From SCQP01 sp050747745 (lineage in GTDB: Bacteria; Acidobacteriota; Terriglobia; Terriglobales; SCQP01): a stretch of DNA of 64,000 nucleotides. Below are positions 1 through 8,178 of the stretch, piece after piece. Position 1 is the stretch's first letter; every line of letters begins with the position of its first letter. The position numbers and the translations under genes are program-made. The stretch lies in NCBI GenBank assembly GCA_050747745.1, contig JBOGKM010000048.1, positions 1 through 64,000 of the forward strand, written 5' to 3'. Under the pieces are notes generated by a model that saw nothing but the letters and a program-made list of their open reading frames with translations, searched no databases and was not told where the DNA came from.

Positions 1-50
1 GCCTGCAGCGCCCGCAGAATCTCCTCCTCCGTATGTCCTTTTCGTGGCAA
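1..50 (-). CDS. IS3-family transposase OrfA, N-terminal fragment cut by the window edge
   Basis: On the minus strand a TTG codon at 50-48 follows a strong ribosome site (AAGGAGGAA, about 7 bases upstream) and opens a frame reading MPRKGHTEEEILRALQ before the window ends. The pattern [RK]-x-[HF]-[ST]-x-E-[EQ]-I-[LI]-x-[AV/K]-L is the start of the helix-turn-helix in OrfA of IS3-type elements, which binds the element ends. Only 16 residues are visible, so the family is inferred from this signature alone. The rest of the element would lie to the left of the window. Confidence 0.6.
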   Translation of the reverse strand, partial: MPRKGHTEEEILRALQ

Positions 51-126
51 TCTTCTTCCTCCTTCGCTGCCACGCCCAGCCTAAACCCTCTAGTTTCTCT
101 TGTGCCAGTTTTTGGGGTTTGGGTCA
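1..126 (-). mobile_element. Probable end of an IS3-like insertion sequence
   Basis: The bases between the transposase start (50) and the diguanylate cyclase stop (153) hold no other gene. Read on the minus strand, the stretch 126-102 begins TGACCCAAACCCC and continues through AAAACTGGCAC. A 5'-TG end followed by C- and A-rich bases is usual for IS3-group terminal repeats. The exact end is a guess, because the other end and any target duplication are outside the window. Confidence 0.4.
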
Positions 127-152
127 CGGCCTATGCACGTTTCAGCGCCCGG

Positions 153-2594
153 TCATGCATAAACCTGCCATCCGTTCCGCCCTGCGCGCTTGGCCACATA
201 AAGCGCGGTATCAGCGCGGCGCAGTAGCTCTTCGGCGCTGATCTCCTCGCCCTGGTAATAGGCCAGGCCGATGCTGGTGGCGATGTCGATCACCTGCTGC
301 TCCACGTGAACCGGATCGCGCAAGGAGGCGAATATCCCTTCCACCACGCGCTCGGCGTCCTGCGAGCTTTCCAGGTTCTCCAGCAGGATGGCAAACTCAT
401 CGCCTCCCGGCCGTGCCACGGTATCGGCGCTGCGGACGCAGCCCAGCAAACGCCCAGCGAACGCGCGCAGCACCTTGTCCCCCAGGCTATGGCCGAGTGT
501 ATCGTTGATGCTCTTGAAGTGGTCGATGTCCAGGTAGAGCACCGCCAAAAGCGCCTGACGGCGCACGTGGTGCGAGTTCTCCATGGCCTGGGTCAGGCGG
601 CTCTGAAACGCGCTGCGATTGGCCAGCCCGGTCAGAGGGTCCGATTGCGCCATTGCCAGCAACCGTTCCTCTTCCCGTTTGCGCTGGCTGATATCGCGCA
701 GCGTGACCGCCACGCCATCGCCGAGTGCTACCGCCTGCAGCAGAATCCATTGCGGCTCCGCCTGGCCATGGTGTCTATCGGGAACGGAAAACTCCTCCAC
801 CCAGCCCCGGCGCTCCATGACCACGCGGCGCAACTTTTCCTGCACCCCTGCGGCGGCATGCAGTTGCGGCACGGCGGCGAGGCTGAGCGATTGCCCCTGT
901 CCGGGTTCGAGGCCGGCAAACACCTCGCCGGGATGATTGGCGTAGATCAGGTGAAATCCGGATATCGAGCCGCTGCCGCTCCTGCGGATGCTCTCGAAAA
1001 TGTAGAACGGGTCCATGCCGCTCTCCGCTGCGGCCCGGAATCGCGCTTCATTGCTCACGGCCTGATTGCGCGAAGCCACCAGTTGGCTCACCAGCGGGTG
1101 TACGCGCCAGCGCATCAATTGCAGCCCGCCGACGGCAATCGCGGCCAGCAGGGGCCCCAGAATGTCGATCAGCCGCCGGACAGGTGCGTAAAGCTCGCGC
1201 GCATCCATTTTGACCACCAACCCCAGGCCGAGGTCCGGTATCGGGGCATAGGCGGCAAGCACCCGCTGGCCGCGGTAGTCGATCGTATCGGCTACGCCGG
1301 TTTTTCCGTTCATGGCCAGCACCATCGGGTGCAGTACGCCCGCCACGGTTGGCAGCAGGCGATACGGTGTCGGGTGCATACGCTGCGGAAAGCATTCGAT
1401 CGCGGAGCTGCCCGGCGCCTTCTGGCCGCACAGCCCAACCTCCCCTGTAGCCCCAAAACGCGAGCTTTCCATCCCAATGCTGGCGAGCAGCAGGATAGGC
1501 TGCTCAATGACGACCCGGCCCAGACGGCCGTTTCCGCGCCCAACCGGTAGCGACTGGAGTAGATAAAATTCCGTGCTCCAGATCAGCTTGGTGCCTGGGC
1601 CGAGCGGCAACGGCACCGATACCGGGGCGTTCTCAATCGCATGCCCGTAGCTGGCGATCGCGCGCGAGCCCAGGTAGAGGGTGATCGAGCTGAAGTTCTG
1701 CGAAGGTGTGGCCAGGGGCCGCAGGTCGCCCCGCCCCACTCCTCCATGCAGACGGGCGGCCAGGCTGGGCTGGGTGGCGTATATTCGTCCGCTGGCTGCG
1801 GCCTGTTCGATGAGCACGCTCACGTAGTTGACGCGCTCCTGCCGCCGCAGGGCGAGGTCCTCGGCGGCATCGCGGCGGGCCATGTGCTGCACCACGATGA
1901 GCCCGCTCACCCCCGCCACCACCACCGCTGCCACCAGCGCCAGCGTGGCGGCTGCTAGGATCAGGCCCGCCTGCTCGCCTTCCGGGGAATCATTCCACCG
2001 CCGCTGCCGCCACCCCAGCCACAGTGCCAGCCCCAGCACGAACAGCGCGCCGCCGCTGGGCAGCGCCGGGCGCGTGACCTCGTGAAAGTTATACAGCAGG
2101 TCGAGGTGGAGAAAGTAGCTCAGCACCCCCGCAACCCCGGCTGCCATGACCAGCCACGTGAGCCAGCGCACCATCCACGCGCTGCGCCGCCTCTGCGGCC
2201 GCCCCAGCAGCAGCAGTGCGGCGCCGAACAGCAGAAAGCCCCAGTTGGTCAGCGGCGGCATCCGGCCGGGATGAACGCTATGCTCGTGGATCCAGGCGAG
2301 AGTCCGCGGCAGGTCCACATCCAGCGTCCAGCCGGCTGCGTTTTCCAAAAACACCGCTAGGTTCAGGCCCAGCAGCAGCAGCGTCAACGCCGTTCGCCGG
2401 CGCTTGTCGCTGACCAGGGCCAGCGCCGCCAGAATGAAGCTGATCGCGGCGGTCAAGACAATGGCCGCGTTCTGGCCCGGCCGGAGCTGCACCAGCCGGC
2501 TGGAGTGCAGCCCATAGCCTGCCACCACCGCCGCGCCGAGCAGCCCAACCGCGGTCGCCAGCCAGTCAGCGGCAGTCCACTCCCGCTCGCGCAT
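153..2594 (-). CDS. Membrane-anchored diguanylate cyclase (sensor-PAS-GGDEF)
   Basis: Makes the second messenger c-di-GMP from two GTP. The 813-residue protein has a hydrophobic N-terminus with six or seven membrane segments (about residues 10-230) and a further extracytoplasmic region (about 260-480). A membrane helix near 485-505, a PAS-like segment and a C-terminal GGDEF domain follow. The active-site GGDEF (about 730-734) is intact, and an RSAD inhibitory I-site lies exactly five residues before it, so product feedback is expected. I chose the ATG at 2594 because longer reading frames overlap the MaoC gene, which stops 22 bases upstream. It is probably the last gene of a lyase-MaoC-cyclase transcript. 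The ligand sensed is unknown. Confidence 0.9.
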   Translation of the reverse strand: MREREWTAADWLATAVGLLGAAVVAGYGLHSSRLVQLRPGQNAAIVLTAAISFILAALALVSDKRRRTALTLLLLGLNLAVFLENAAGWTLDVDLPRTLAWIHEHSVHPGRMPPLTNWGFLLFGAALLLLGRPQRRRSAWMVRWLTWLVMAAGVAGVLSYFLHLDLLYNFHEVTRPALPSGGALFVLGLALWLGWRQRRWNDSPEGEQAGLILAAATLALVAAVVVAGVSGLIVVQHMARRDAAEDLALRRQERVNYVSVLIEQAAASGRIYATQPSLAARLHGGVGRGDLRPLATPSQNFSSITLYLGSRAIASYGHAIENAPVSVPLPLGPGTKLIWSTEFYLLQSLPVGRGNGRLGRVVIEQPILLLASIGMESSRFGATGEVGLCGQKAPGSSAIECFPQRMHPTPYRLLPTVAGVLHPMVLAMNGKTGVADTIDYRGQRVLAAYAPIPDLGLGLVVKMDARELYAPVRRLIDILGPLLAAIAVGGLQLMRWRVHPLVSQLVASRNQAVSNEARFRAAAESGMDPFYIFESIRRSGSGSISGFHLIYANHPGEVFAGLEPGQGQSLSLAAVPQLHAAAGVQEKLRRVVMERRGWVEEFSVPDRHHGQAEPQWILLQAVALGDGVAVTLRDISQRKREEERLLAMAQSDPLTGLANRSAFQSRLTQAMENSHHVRRQALLAVLYLDIDHFKSINDTLGHSLGDKVLRAFAGRLLGCVRSADTVARPGGDEFAILLENLESSQDAERVVEGIFASLRDPVHVEQQVIDIATSIGLAYYQGEEISAEELLRRADTALYVAKRAGRNGWQVYA

Positions 2595-2616
2595 CTTCGT
2601 AAGGATGACCCGCGCC

Positions 2617-3138
2617 CTAGCGGCGGCCGGTCCCCGCCGGACTGGGTTGGGGGATGCGCGGAGCAAAGCCGCGCTTGTAGACCAGGATCGTGCGCCGATA
2701 GCTGAGCACCACCGTGCCCTCCTGGTTGAACCCGACGGTGCGGATCTCGATCAGCCCCTGCTGCGGGCGCGACTTCGATTCCCGTTTGCTCAGCACCTCG
2801 CTCTGCGCGTACAGGGTGTCGCCGGCGAACACCGGCGCAGGCAGACGCACCTCATCCCAGCCCAGGTTCACGGCGTTGCGCGAGACATCGTTGACCGACA
2901 GCCCGACCACCAGCGCCAGCGTAAAGCAGGAGTTCAGCAGCGGGCGCTTGAATTCGGTCTGGGCCGAATAATAGGCATCGAAATGGATGGGGTTAGTGTT
3001 GGCGGTGAGCAGCGTGAACCAGGTATTGTCGGTTTCGTTGATGGTTCGCCCGAGGGGGTGACGCAGAATGGCGCCCACCTCGAAATCCTCATAACAGCGC
3101 CCTTGCGCCCCGGCGTATTCCTCAGGTTTGTCGGGCAT
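2617..3138 (-). CDS. MaoC-family (hotdog) enoyl-CoA hydratase/dehydratase
   Basis: A 173-residue single-hotdog protein expected to add or remove water on a CoA thioester. The hydratase signature appears as ANTNPIHFD. The usual catalytic Asp of the G-D-x-N-P-x-H motif is Asn here, a variant I associate with mesaconyl/itaconyl-CoA hydratase-like MaoC proteins rather than R-specific enoyl-CoA hydratase. The ATG at 3138 is preferred over the longer frame because GGAAAGGAAG sits just upstream and the start overlaps the end of the CoA-ester lyase by 17 bases, which suggests coupled translation. With that lyase it would hydrate an unsaturated C4/C5-dicarboxylyl-CoA that the lyase then splits. The substrate is inferred. 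Confidence 0.85.
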   Translation of the reverse strand: MPDKPEEYAGAQGRCYEDFEVGAILRHPLGRTINETDNTWFTLLTANTNPIHFDAYYSAQTEFKRPLLNSCFTLALVVGLSVNDVSRNAVNLGWDEVRLPAPVFAGDTLYAQSEVLSKRESKSRPQQGLIEIRTVGFNQEGTVVLSYRRTILVYKRGFAPRIPQPSPAGTGRR

Positions 3139-4096
3139 GTGCTTCCTTTCCAGCTTCCGCATCCGCCGCCCGGCACAGGCGCGCCTTGGCGGCGACCACG
3201 CGCGCCATCCGGAGGTTGGCCGCATCCACCATCTTGCCGTCCACGCTGAGCGCCCCCCGGCCGGCGGCAGCCGCGTCCTCGTAAGCGGCGACCACCCGTT
3301 CGGCCTGCGCCGCGGCTGCCGCCGCGGGCGTGAACAGGGCGCGCGCGGCGCCGATCTGGGCGGGATGAATCACCTGCTTGCCGTCGAAGCCCAGCCCGAG
3401 CGCGATGCGGCAGGAGCGCTCGAACCCGGCCGCATCCTTGAACGCCGCATAAGGACCGTCCAGGCAGCGCACCGGCAGACCGCGAGGATTCCCGCGGGCG
3501 CTGGCCACCAGCGTCGTCATGGCTGCATGCCAGCGATGACCGGGGTACGCGGCGTCATGTTCGTCGAAGTCGCCAATCCCGCTGGACGGCATGTGCATCG
3601 AGGCCGCAAAATCGCCCGGGCCGAAGATGAGCGCTTCCAGCCGCGGCGAGGCGGCGGCGATTTCCCGGCAATTCAGAAACCCGCTTGCGGACTCGATCTG
3701 GGCCTCGATGCCGATGCGCGGCGCCCAGCCGCGGCCGAGCTCGATCTGCGTCAACAGGCGATCTACGAACTCGATGTCCCCCGCGGTGCTGGCCTTGGGC
3801 AACATCACCAGATCCAGGCGGTCGCCGGCCGCCTCCACCACCTCGATCAAGTCACGATAGGCGAAGCTGGTTTCCAGGCCATTCATCCGGAATACGCGCA
3901 GCTTGCGCCCGAAGTCGAGCTCGCGCAGCGCGCGCGCGACTAGGGCTCGGCTGGAGGCCTTCTGGTCCTCGGGGACTGCATCTTCCAGGTCGAGGCACAC
4001 TGCGTCGGCATCGCAGGCCGCGGCCTTCTCGATCATGTGCCAGTTGTTGGCGGGGACAAACAGTTCCGTGCGCTCGAGGCGCTCCACTGAAGCCAT
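3122..4096 (-). CDS. CoA-ester lyase of the HpcH/HpaI-CitE family (malyl/citramalyl-CoA lyase-like)
   Basis: Predicted Mg-dependent TIM-barrel lyase that cleaves a 3-hydroxy-dicarboxylyl-CoA, such as malyl-, methylmalyl- or citramalyl-CoA, into acetyl- or propionyl-CoA plus a keto acid. The 324-residue length is normal. Visible features are the CLDLEDAVP strand (about 34-42), Arg70, and Glu135 and Asp162, which have the 27-residue spacing of the family's metal ligands. The ATG at 4096 has AGGAAGG upstream. The MaoC gene overlaps its 3' end, pointing to a hydratase-lyase pair as in itaconate or methylmalyl-CoA breakdown. No CoA-transferase is in view, so the pathway cannot be fixed. Confidence 0.88.
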   Translation of the reverse strand: MASVERLERTELFVPANNWHMIEKAAACDADAVCLDLEDAVPEDQKASSRALVARALRELDFGRKLRVFRMNGLETSFAYRDLIEVVEAAGDRLDLVMLPKASTAGDIEFVDRLLTQIELGRGWAPRIGIEAQIESASGFLNCREIAAASPRLEALIFGPGDFAASMHMPSSGIGDFDEHDAAYPGHRWHAAMTTLVASARGNPRGLPVRCLDGPYAAFKDAAGFERSCRIALGLGFDGKQVIHPAQIGAARALFTPAAAAAAQAERVVAAYEDAAAAGRGALSVDGKMVDAANLRMARVVAAKARLCRAADAEAGKEAHARQT

Positions 4097-4159
4097 GCCT
4101 TCCTATTTTAGTTTACTTGCCCACCCGCGACCGGCTCTTGCCACCCCCGCCGCGCTGGC

Positions 4160-5431
4160 TCAAGGGACACGGGATGCCACATCCGGCGCTGCCGACAGTT
4201 CTTCCAGGTTGCGCAGGCCGGGGAAAGCCTTCCACCAGCCCGCGACGACGGCGAGCGTGCCCAAACCGCCAACCACCGTGGCCGGAACCGCGCCCCACCA
4301 CTGCGCCGTCAAGCCGCTTTCGAACTCGCCCAGTTGATTCGAGCTGCCGATGAACAGTGCATTGATGGCGCTGACGCGCCCCCGCATGTGCGCCGGTGTC
4401 TGCAGTTGCACCACCGTCTGGCGCACCACCACGCTGACCATGTCGGCGGCACCCATGGCCACCAACAGCAGCAGCGAGAGCTCGAGATTGCGGCTCAGGC
4501 CGAAGCCGGTGATGGTCAGCCCGAACAGCGCCACGCATGCCAGCATCAGCTTGCCCGCCCGCCGCTGGATGGGGTGGAAGGCGAGCACGATCGCCATGAC
4601 CATCGCGCCCAGCGAGGGCGCCGCGCGCAGCATCCCCAGCCCCCGCACTCCGGTGTGCAGAATGCTGCTGGCGAAGATCGGCAGCAGCGCCACCGCGCCG
4701 CCCAGCAGCACCGCGAACAAATCGAGGGAAATGGTCCCCAGGATGATCTGGTTTTCGCGCACGTAGCGGAAGCCGGCCAGCAGCGTTTCCAGCGTGGCTG
4801 CCTTCTTCTCCATCCGCCCCGTGCGCGTGGCGATGGCGAAGGTGAGGGCGAACGCGGCCACATACGCCCCGGTGGCGAGCGCATAAACCGCGGCCGCCCC
4901 GCCCGCCCAGCCATAAATCAGCCCGCCCAGCCCCGGACCGACGATGGTCGCCATCATGAATACGCTCGATCCCCAGGTCACCGCGTTGGCGAAATGCTCG
5001 GCGGGAACGAGCTCGGGCATCAGCGCCTGGCCCGCTGGGCTCCCGAACGCCCGTACCACCCCCTGCAGCGCCATCAGCGCGTAGATGGCGCCTACCACCT
5101 GGAAATGTTCCACGGTGACGTACACCAGCAGCGCGGCGACGATGGCATAGCCGGCCTGCACCCACAGCAGGACGGCGCGGCGGTCGAACCGGTCCACCGT
5201 GTGGCCCGCCAGCAGGAAGAGCAGGAAGCTGGGCAGCACCTGCGCCAGGCCCACGTAGCCGAGGCTCAGGGCGCGATGCGTGATCTCGTATACCTGCCAC
5301 CCCACCGCTACCGCGACCATCTCCGACGAGAGGACGGCAAACAGGCGGGCCGACTGGTACAGCCGGAAGTCCCGGTAGTGGAGGGCCGCGCGCGCTGGGC
5401 TCGCGGCCTGTGGCAATGGGGGTTCGGACAT
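4160..5431 (-). CDS. MFS transporter, EntS-like (MFS_3 type) exporter
   Basis: A 423-residue polytopic protein with about 12 hydrophobic segments. A cytoplasmic loop carries GHTVDRFDRRAVLL after the second segment, the motif A position of the major facilitator superfamily. The overall pattern, including the RLFAVLSSEM and GSPAGQALMPELVP regions, resembles the EntS-like exporters that move siderophores or drugs out by proton antiport. It lies 63 bases downstream of the CoA-ester lyase start and is divergent from the K+ channel, so it is probably its own unit. No siderophore genes are nearby, so the substrate is unknown. Confidence 0.88.
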   Translation of the reverse strand: MSEPPLPQAASPARAALHYRDFRLYQSARLFAVLSSEMVAVAVGWQVYEITHRALSLGYVGLAQVLPSFLLFLLAGHTVDRFDRRAVLLWVQAGYAIVAALLVYVTVEHFQVVGAIYALMALQGVVRAFGSPAGQALMPELVPAEHFANAVTWGSSVFMMATIVGPGLGGLIYGWAGGAAAVYALATGAYVAAFALTFAIATRTGRMEKKAATLETLLAGFRYVRENQIILGTISLDLFAVLLGGAVALLPIFASSILHTGVRGLGMLRAAPSLGAMVMAIVLAFHPIQRRAGKLMLACVALFGLTITGFGLSRNLELSLLLLVAMGAADMVSVVVRQTVVQLQTPAHMRGRVSAINALFIGSSNQLGEFESGLTAQWWGAVPATVVGGLGTLAVVAGWWKAFPGLRNLEELSAAPDVASRVP

Positions 5432-5507
5432 CGACGCGTCGAGGAAGCTTTATATCATCTCACGGTTCGCCTTTGCCGGCATGGACGGCTACACTGAAGG
5501 CACCCTC

Positions 5508-6725
5508 ATGTCCTGGTTCGAATCGCCATGGATGCGCCAATGGCAGCGCCCGCTGCGCAAACTCGGCAGCCGCATCAAGGCCACTATCTGGTTCCCGCAT
5601 ATCCCGCTGGCGCTGATGCTGGCGCTGGCCGGTATTCTCCTGCTCGGGGTGGCCTATGGTTCCTCGCCCGGACGCCTCCTGCGCGACTTTCCCGCCTCCA
5701 TGTTGCACGTGGCGCCGTCGGGGCTCACGTTTCTCATCATCGGCATCGGGCTCCTGGTCATGTCGGTGGGGCTGGCGCTGCGCTCGCGCTTCGCCTGGGT
5801 GGTGACCCTGCTGCTGTCCATCGCCGCCATCGTGGCGCTCAAGCTGTTCCCGCACATCGCGCAGCCGCTGCTGCTGGACTTCCTGGTGCTGGTGCTGGTG
5901 CTGCTCTTCCTGGCGCACCGCGGCTTCAACAAAAGCAGCGTGGCCGCCGGAACGCTGTTCGCCGTGGTGAGCAGCTTGCTGCTGCTCCTCTACGCCGTGT
6001 TCGGGAGTCTGTATTTCGGCAGCCAGTTCAGCCCGCCGATCCGCGATCCCGTCACCGCGCTCTACTACGCCATTGTCACCATGGGGACGGTCGGCTACGG
6101 CGATATCACGCCCCACACGTCCCAAGCCAAGTTATTCACGGTATCCATCATCGTGCTGGGCATCGCCGTGTTCGCCACCTCGCTCACCGCGGTGGTGGGA
6201 CCGATGGTAAGCGGAAGCTTCAACCGCATTCTCAACCGCAAGGAAACCCGCATGCACCGGACTGACCATTTCATCGTGGTGGGGCTGACCCCGCTGGCCG
6301 TCAGCGCCTATCGCGAACTCAAGCGCCGTCACCAGTCCGTCGTGGTGATTGCCTCCCACCAGCCGCCGGACACGGAAGTGGATCCGGAAGACGTGATCGT
6401 GGGCGACGCCAATAGCCTCGACGTTCTGAACAAGGCCAGTGCGGCCGAGGCCCGCGCGGTGCTGGCGATGCGCCCCGACGATAGCGACAACGCCTTCACC
6501 GTGCTGGCCGTAAAGGAGCTGAAGGGCAAGGCGCAGACCGTGGTGGCGCTGAACGACAGCCAGCACTTGGGCCGCATTCGTCTGGTCTCTCCGGATCTGG
6601 TGATCGCCCCGCAAGCGCTGGGCGGCGAGATTCTGGCGATGGCGCTCAGCGGGGAGACGATCACCGGCGACACCATTCTGCAGCGCTTTTTACACTACGA
6701 CGGCGCCGGCCCTCGCCCGGCGTAG
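5508..6725 (+). CDS. kch: Kch-type voltage-gated-like potassium channel with RCK domain
   Basis: Six hydrophobic segments are followed by the K+ selectivity filter TVGYGD (about 194-199), a last pore helix and a cytoplasmic RCK/TrkA-N-like domain from about residue 253. The C-terminal half matches E. coli Kch as I know it, including DHFIV at the domain start, PGD-like VGDAN, NAF, and SPDLVIAPQALGGEILA. The Rossmann glycine pattern is altered (GLTPLA), as it is in Kch. The 405-residue length fits the family. I place the start at 5508, where GAAGG precedes ATG; the in-frame ATG at 5481 has no ribosome site. Divergent from the MFS gene. Confidence 0.9.
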   Translation: MSWFESPWMRQWQRPLRKLGSRIKATIWFPHIPLALMLALAGILLLGVAYGSSPGRLLRDFPASMLHVAPSGLTFLIIGIGLLVMSVGLALRSRFAWVVTLLLSIAAIVALKLFPHIAQPLLLDFLVLVLVLLFLAHRGFNKSSVAAGTLFAVVSSLLLLLYAVFGSLYFGSQFSPPIRDPVTALYYAIVTMGTVGYGDITPHTSQAKLFTVSIIVLGIAVFATSLTAVVGPMVSGSFNRILNRKETRMHRTDHFIVVGLTPLAVSAYRELKRRHQSVVVIASHQPPDTEVDPEDVIVGDANSLDVLNKASAAEARAVLAMRPDDSDNAFTVLAVKELKGKAQTVVALNDSQHLGRIRLVSPDLVIAPQALGGEILAMALSGETITGDTILQRFLHYDGAGPRPA

Positions 6726-7199
6726 CGAAGCCCTGCCCCCGTTCTTGGACCGCAACAATTGTCGACATTCTGTAACAAAAAAATGAGAGCCTCCCACCCC
6801 AACCTTTTGCCCGTTTTTGCACTCTATATATTTGAGAGCACAACTATGCTCCTTCCGGGTGACTGCGGCCCGCCGGCTTGACGCTGTTGGATGTTTGCCC
6901 GACTGACTGATTGCAAAGGACTTAAATTGTGCCAATCGTGATTCCATGGTCTATCAAGCCCTGCGCCGGCCCGATTCCGGCCAAAGCCCTTCCCGGGAGG
7001 CGAATGGGCCGCGGATGGCATCTTGCTCGACTCTTAGGTAGTGGGTGGCCAGAGCCGCCAGCCCACCCGTTTGGGTGGACGGCGGCTTGGGACGGCTTAA
7101 AGTTGCCGCCTTTTGGGGGTGTTTTCGGCTCTAAACTAATGGCTGCAAAGACCGATGAAAGCTTCGAGGCTGGAATCGGCGGCGGCGAGGGAAAGACCT
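6726..7199 (+). other. 474-base gene-free region ahead of the YXWGXW gene, possible long leader
   Basis: No reading frame here has protein-like composition. It includes an A-run (6775-6784), an A/T-rich patch (CTCTATATATTTGAG near 6820-6836), and a strong stem-loop at 7054-7086 listed separately. An 8-base GTGGGTGG at 7041-7048 could compete with one arm of that stem, which would allow two folds. I could not match it to a riboswitch class I know. It may be a regulated 5' leader for the following surface-protein gene. Confidence 0.4.
7054..7086 (+). other. Strong stem-loop in the leader of the YXWGXW gene
   Basis: GCCGCC (7054-7059) can pair with GGCGGC (7081-7086), and inside it CCACCC pairs with GGGTGG around a GTTT loop. 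This makes a two-part stem of about 12 pairs. It lies about 115 bases before the start codon and has no T-run after it, so it looks more like a leader structure than a terminator. Confidence 0.5.
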
Positions 7200-8012
7200 A
7201 TGCGTAAAATTCATCTGGTTGTGGCGATGGCTTTGGTGGCCGGATTGTCCTGGATGCTGGCGCCACCGGCGACGGCGCAGATCGCCCTGGGCATTTCGGT
7301 CAGGTTCGGGCCGCCGCCGCTGCGCGTGCTCGCGGTGCAGCCGATGTGTCCGGGACCCGGATATATTTGGACTCCGGGATACTGGTCCTACCAGTCTGGC
7401 GGCTATTATTGGGTCTCTGGGGAGTGGGTGATGGCGCCGCAGCCCGGAATGCTATGGACACCGGGTTATTGGGGCTTCGCCGATGGCGTCTATGCCTGGC
7501 ACGGTGGTTATTGGGGCCCTCACGTTGGGTTCTACGGCGGGATCGACTACGGATTCGGGTATTTCGGAACCGGCTTTGCCGGCGGGCACTGGGCCGCGGG
7601 ACGCTTTTACTACAACACCGCCGTTTGGCGGGTGAACCGGAGAGTGATTCGCACGACGTATGTGGACCGCACGGTCATCCGCAACGAGCGGGTGAACCGC
7701 GTCAGCTTTAACGGCGGACCGGGTGGCATCCGCGCGCGCGCGAGCGCCAGCGAGATGAGATACTCGCGGCAGCGCCGTATGGCGGCAGCGCCGAGGCAGG
7801 GTTACCGCGAGGCTCGGCCGAGTGCGCCGGCGCGCGCTCGCAATCGCCCCAACCGGGCTAATTCCCGGGGCCGGCAAGCGCAGCAAAGGCGCGCCCGCAC
7901 GCCGAAGCGCAACCAGAAGCCGCAGAAGCAGCAGAAGACGAAGAAAAGGAAGAAAGGCGACAAGCGCGGCCCAGGCGGGGGGTTCTCCCGCGTCCTCCCC
8001 GTCCTGGCCTGA
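7200..8012 (+). CDS. Secreted YXWGXW-repeat protein with basic tail
   Basis: A 270-residue exported protein. It has a signal peptide (MRKIHLVVAMAL... ending near ATAQ at about residue 27), then aromatic repeats of the type GYxWTPGYW / YYWVSGEW / MLWTPGYWGF / YAWHGGYWG (about residues 45-115). The last 90 residues are extremely rich in Arg, Lys, Gln and Ala, ending in a poly-KK/RR stretch that may bind nucleic acid or an acidic polymer. YXWGXW proteins are common in Acidobacteriota and have no settled function; a cell-surface role is inferred. I chose the ATG at 7200 because it gives a clean signal peptide and follows GAGGGAAAGA. Confidence 0.82.
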   Translation: MRKIHLVVAMALVAGLSWMLAPPATAQIALGISVRFGPPPLRVLAVQPMCPGPGYIWTPGYWSYQSGGYYWVSGEWVMAPQPGMLWTPGYWGFADGVYAWHGGYWGPHVGFYGGIDYGFGYFGTGFAGGHWAAGRFYYNTAVWRVNRRVIRTTYVDRTVIRNERVNRVSFNGGPGGIRARASASEMRYSRQRRMAAAPRQGYREARPSAPARARNRPNRANSRGRQAQQRRARTPKRNQKPQKQQKTKKRKKGDKRGPGGGFSRVLPVLA

Positions 8013-8041
8013 AGCGCCAACCGCTTCCCGCAGGTTTGAGG

Positions 8042-8117
8042 TGGTGAGCCGGGAAGGAATCGAACCTTCAACCTAGTGATTAAGAGTCACTTGCTCTGCC
8101 AATTGAGCTACCGGCCC
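8042..8117 (-). tRNA. tRNA-Lys(CUU)
   Basis: Read on the minus strand the sequence folds as a full cloverleaf. The acceptor GGGCCGG pairs with CCGGCTC (one G-U), the D-arm is AGCTCAATTGGCAGAGC, and the anticodon stem AGTGA/TCACT holds loop CTCTTAA with anticodon CTT. The T-arm contains GGTTCGATTCC. The 3' CCA is encoded in the genome, giving 76 bases. It reads AAG codons. It is transcribed towards the 3' end of the YXWGXW gene, which it faces. Confidence 0.95.
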
Positions 8118-8119
8118 GG

Positions 8120-8141
8120 GCGCGGCCGTCAACGGCCGCGC
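8120..8141 (-). terminator. Perfect 10-bp hairpin between the M13-like gene and tRNA-Lys
   Basis: GCGCGGCCGT and ACGGCCGCGC form a perfect inverted repeat with a 2-base loop, 37 bases after the stop of the M13-like gene and 2 bases before the mature tRNA. There is no T-tract on either strand, so it may be a weak or factor-dependent terminator or a tRNA processing signal. Confidence 0.4.
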
Positions 8142-8178
8142 GTCGTTCCATCATCGCACAGGTGAGCCGCCGCTGGCG

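Noticed and set aside
306..1550. Long plus-strand frame opposite the diguanylate cyclase, and many like it opposite other genes
   Set aside because: High GC content makes long antisense frames; composition is His/Arg/Gln-rich and no domain is visible.
7100..7199. c-di-GMP (GEMM) riboswitch before the YXWGXW gene
   Set aside because: The conserved GEMM core sequences are not present; only a generic stem-loop is seen.
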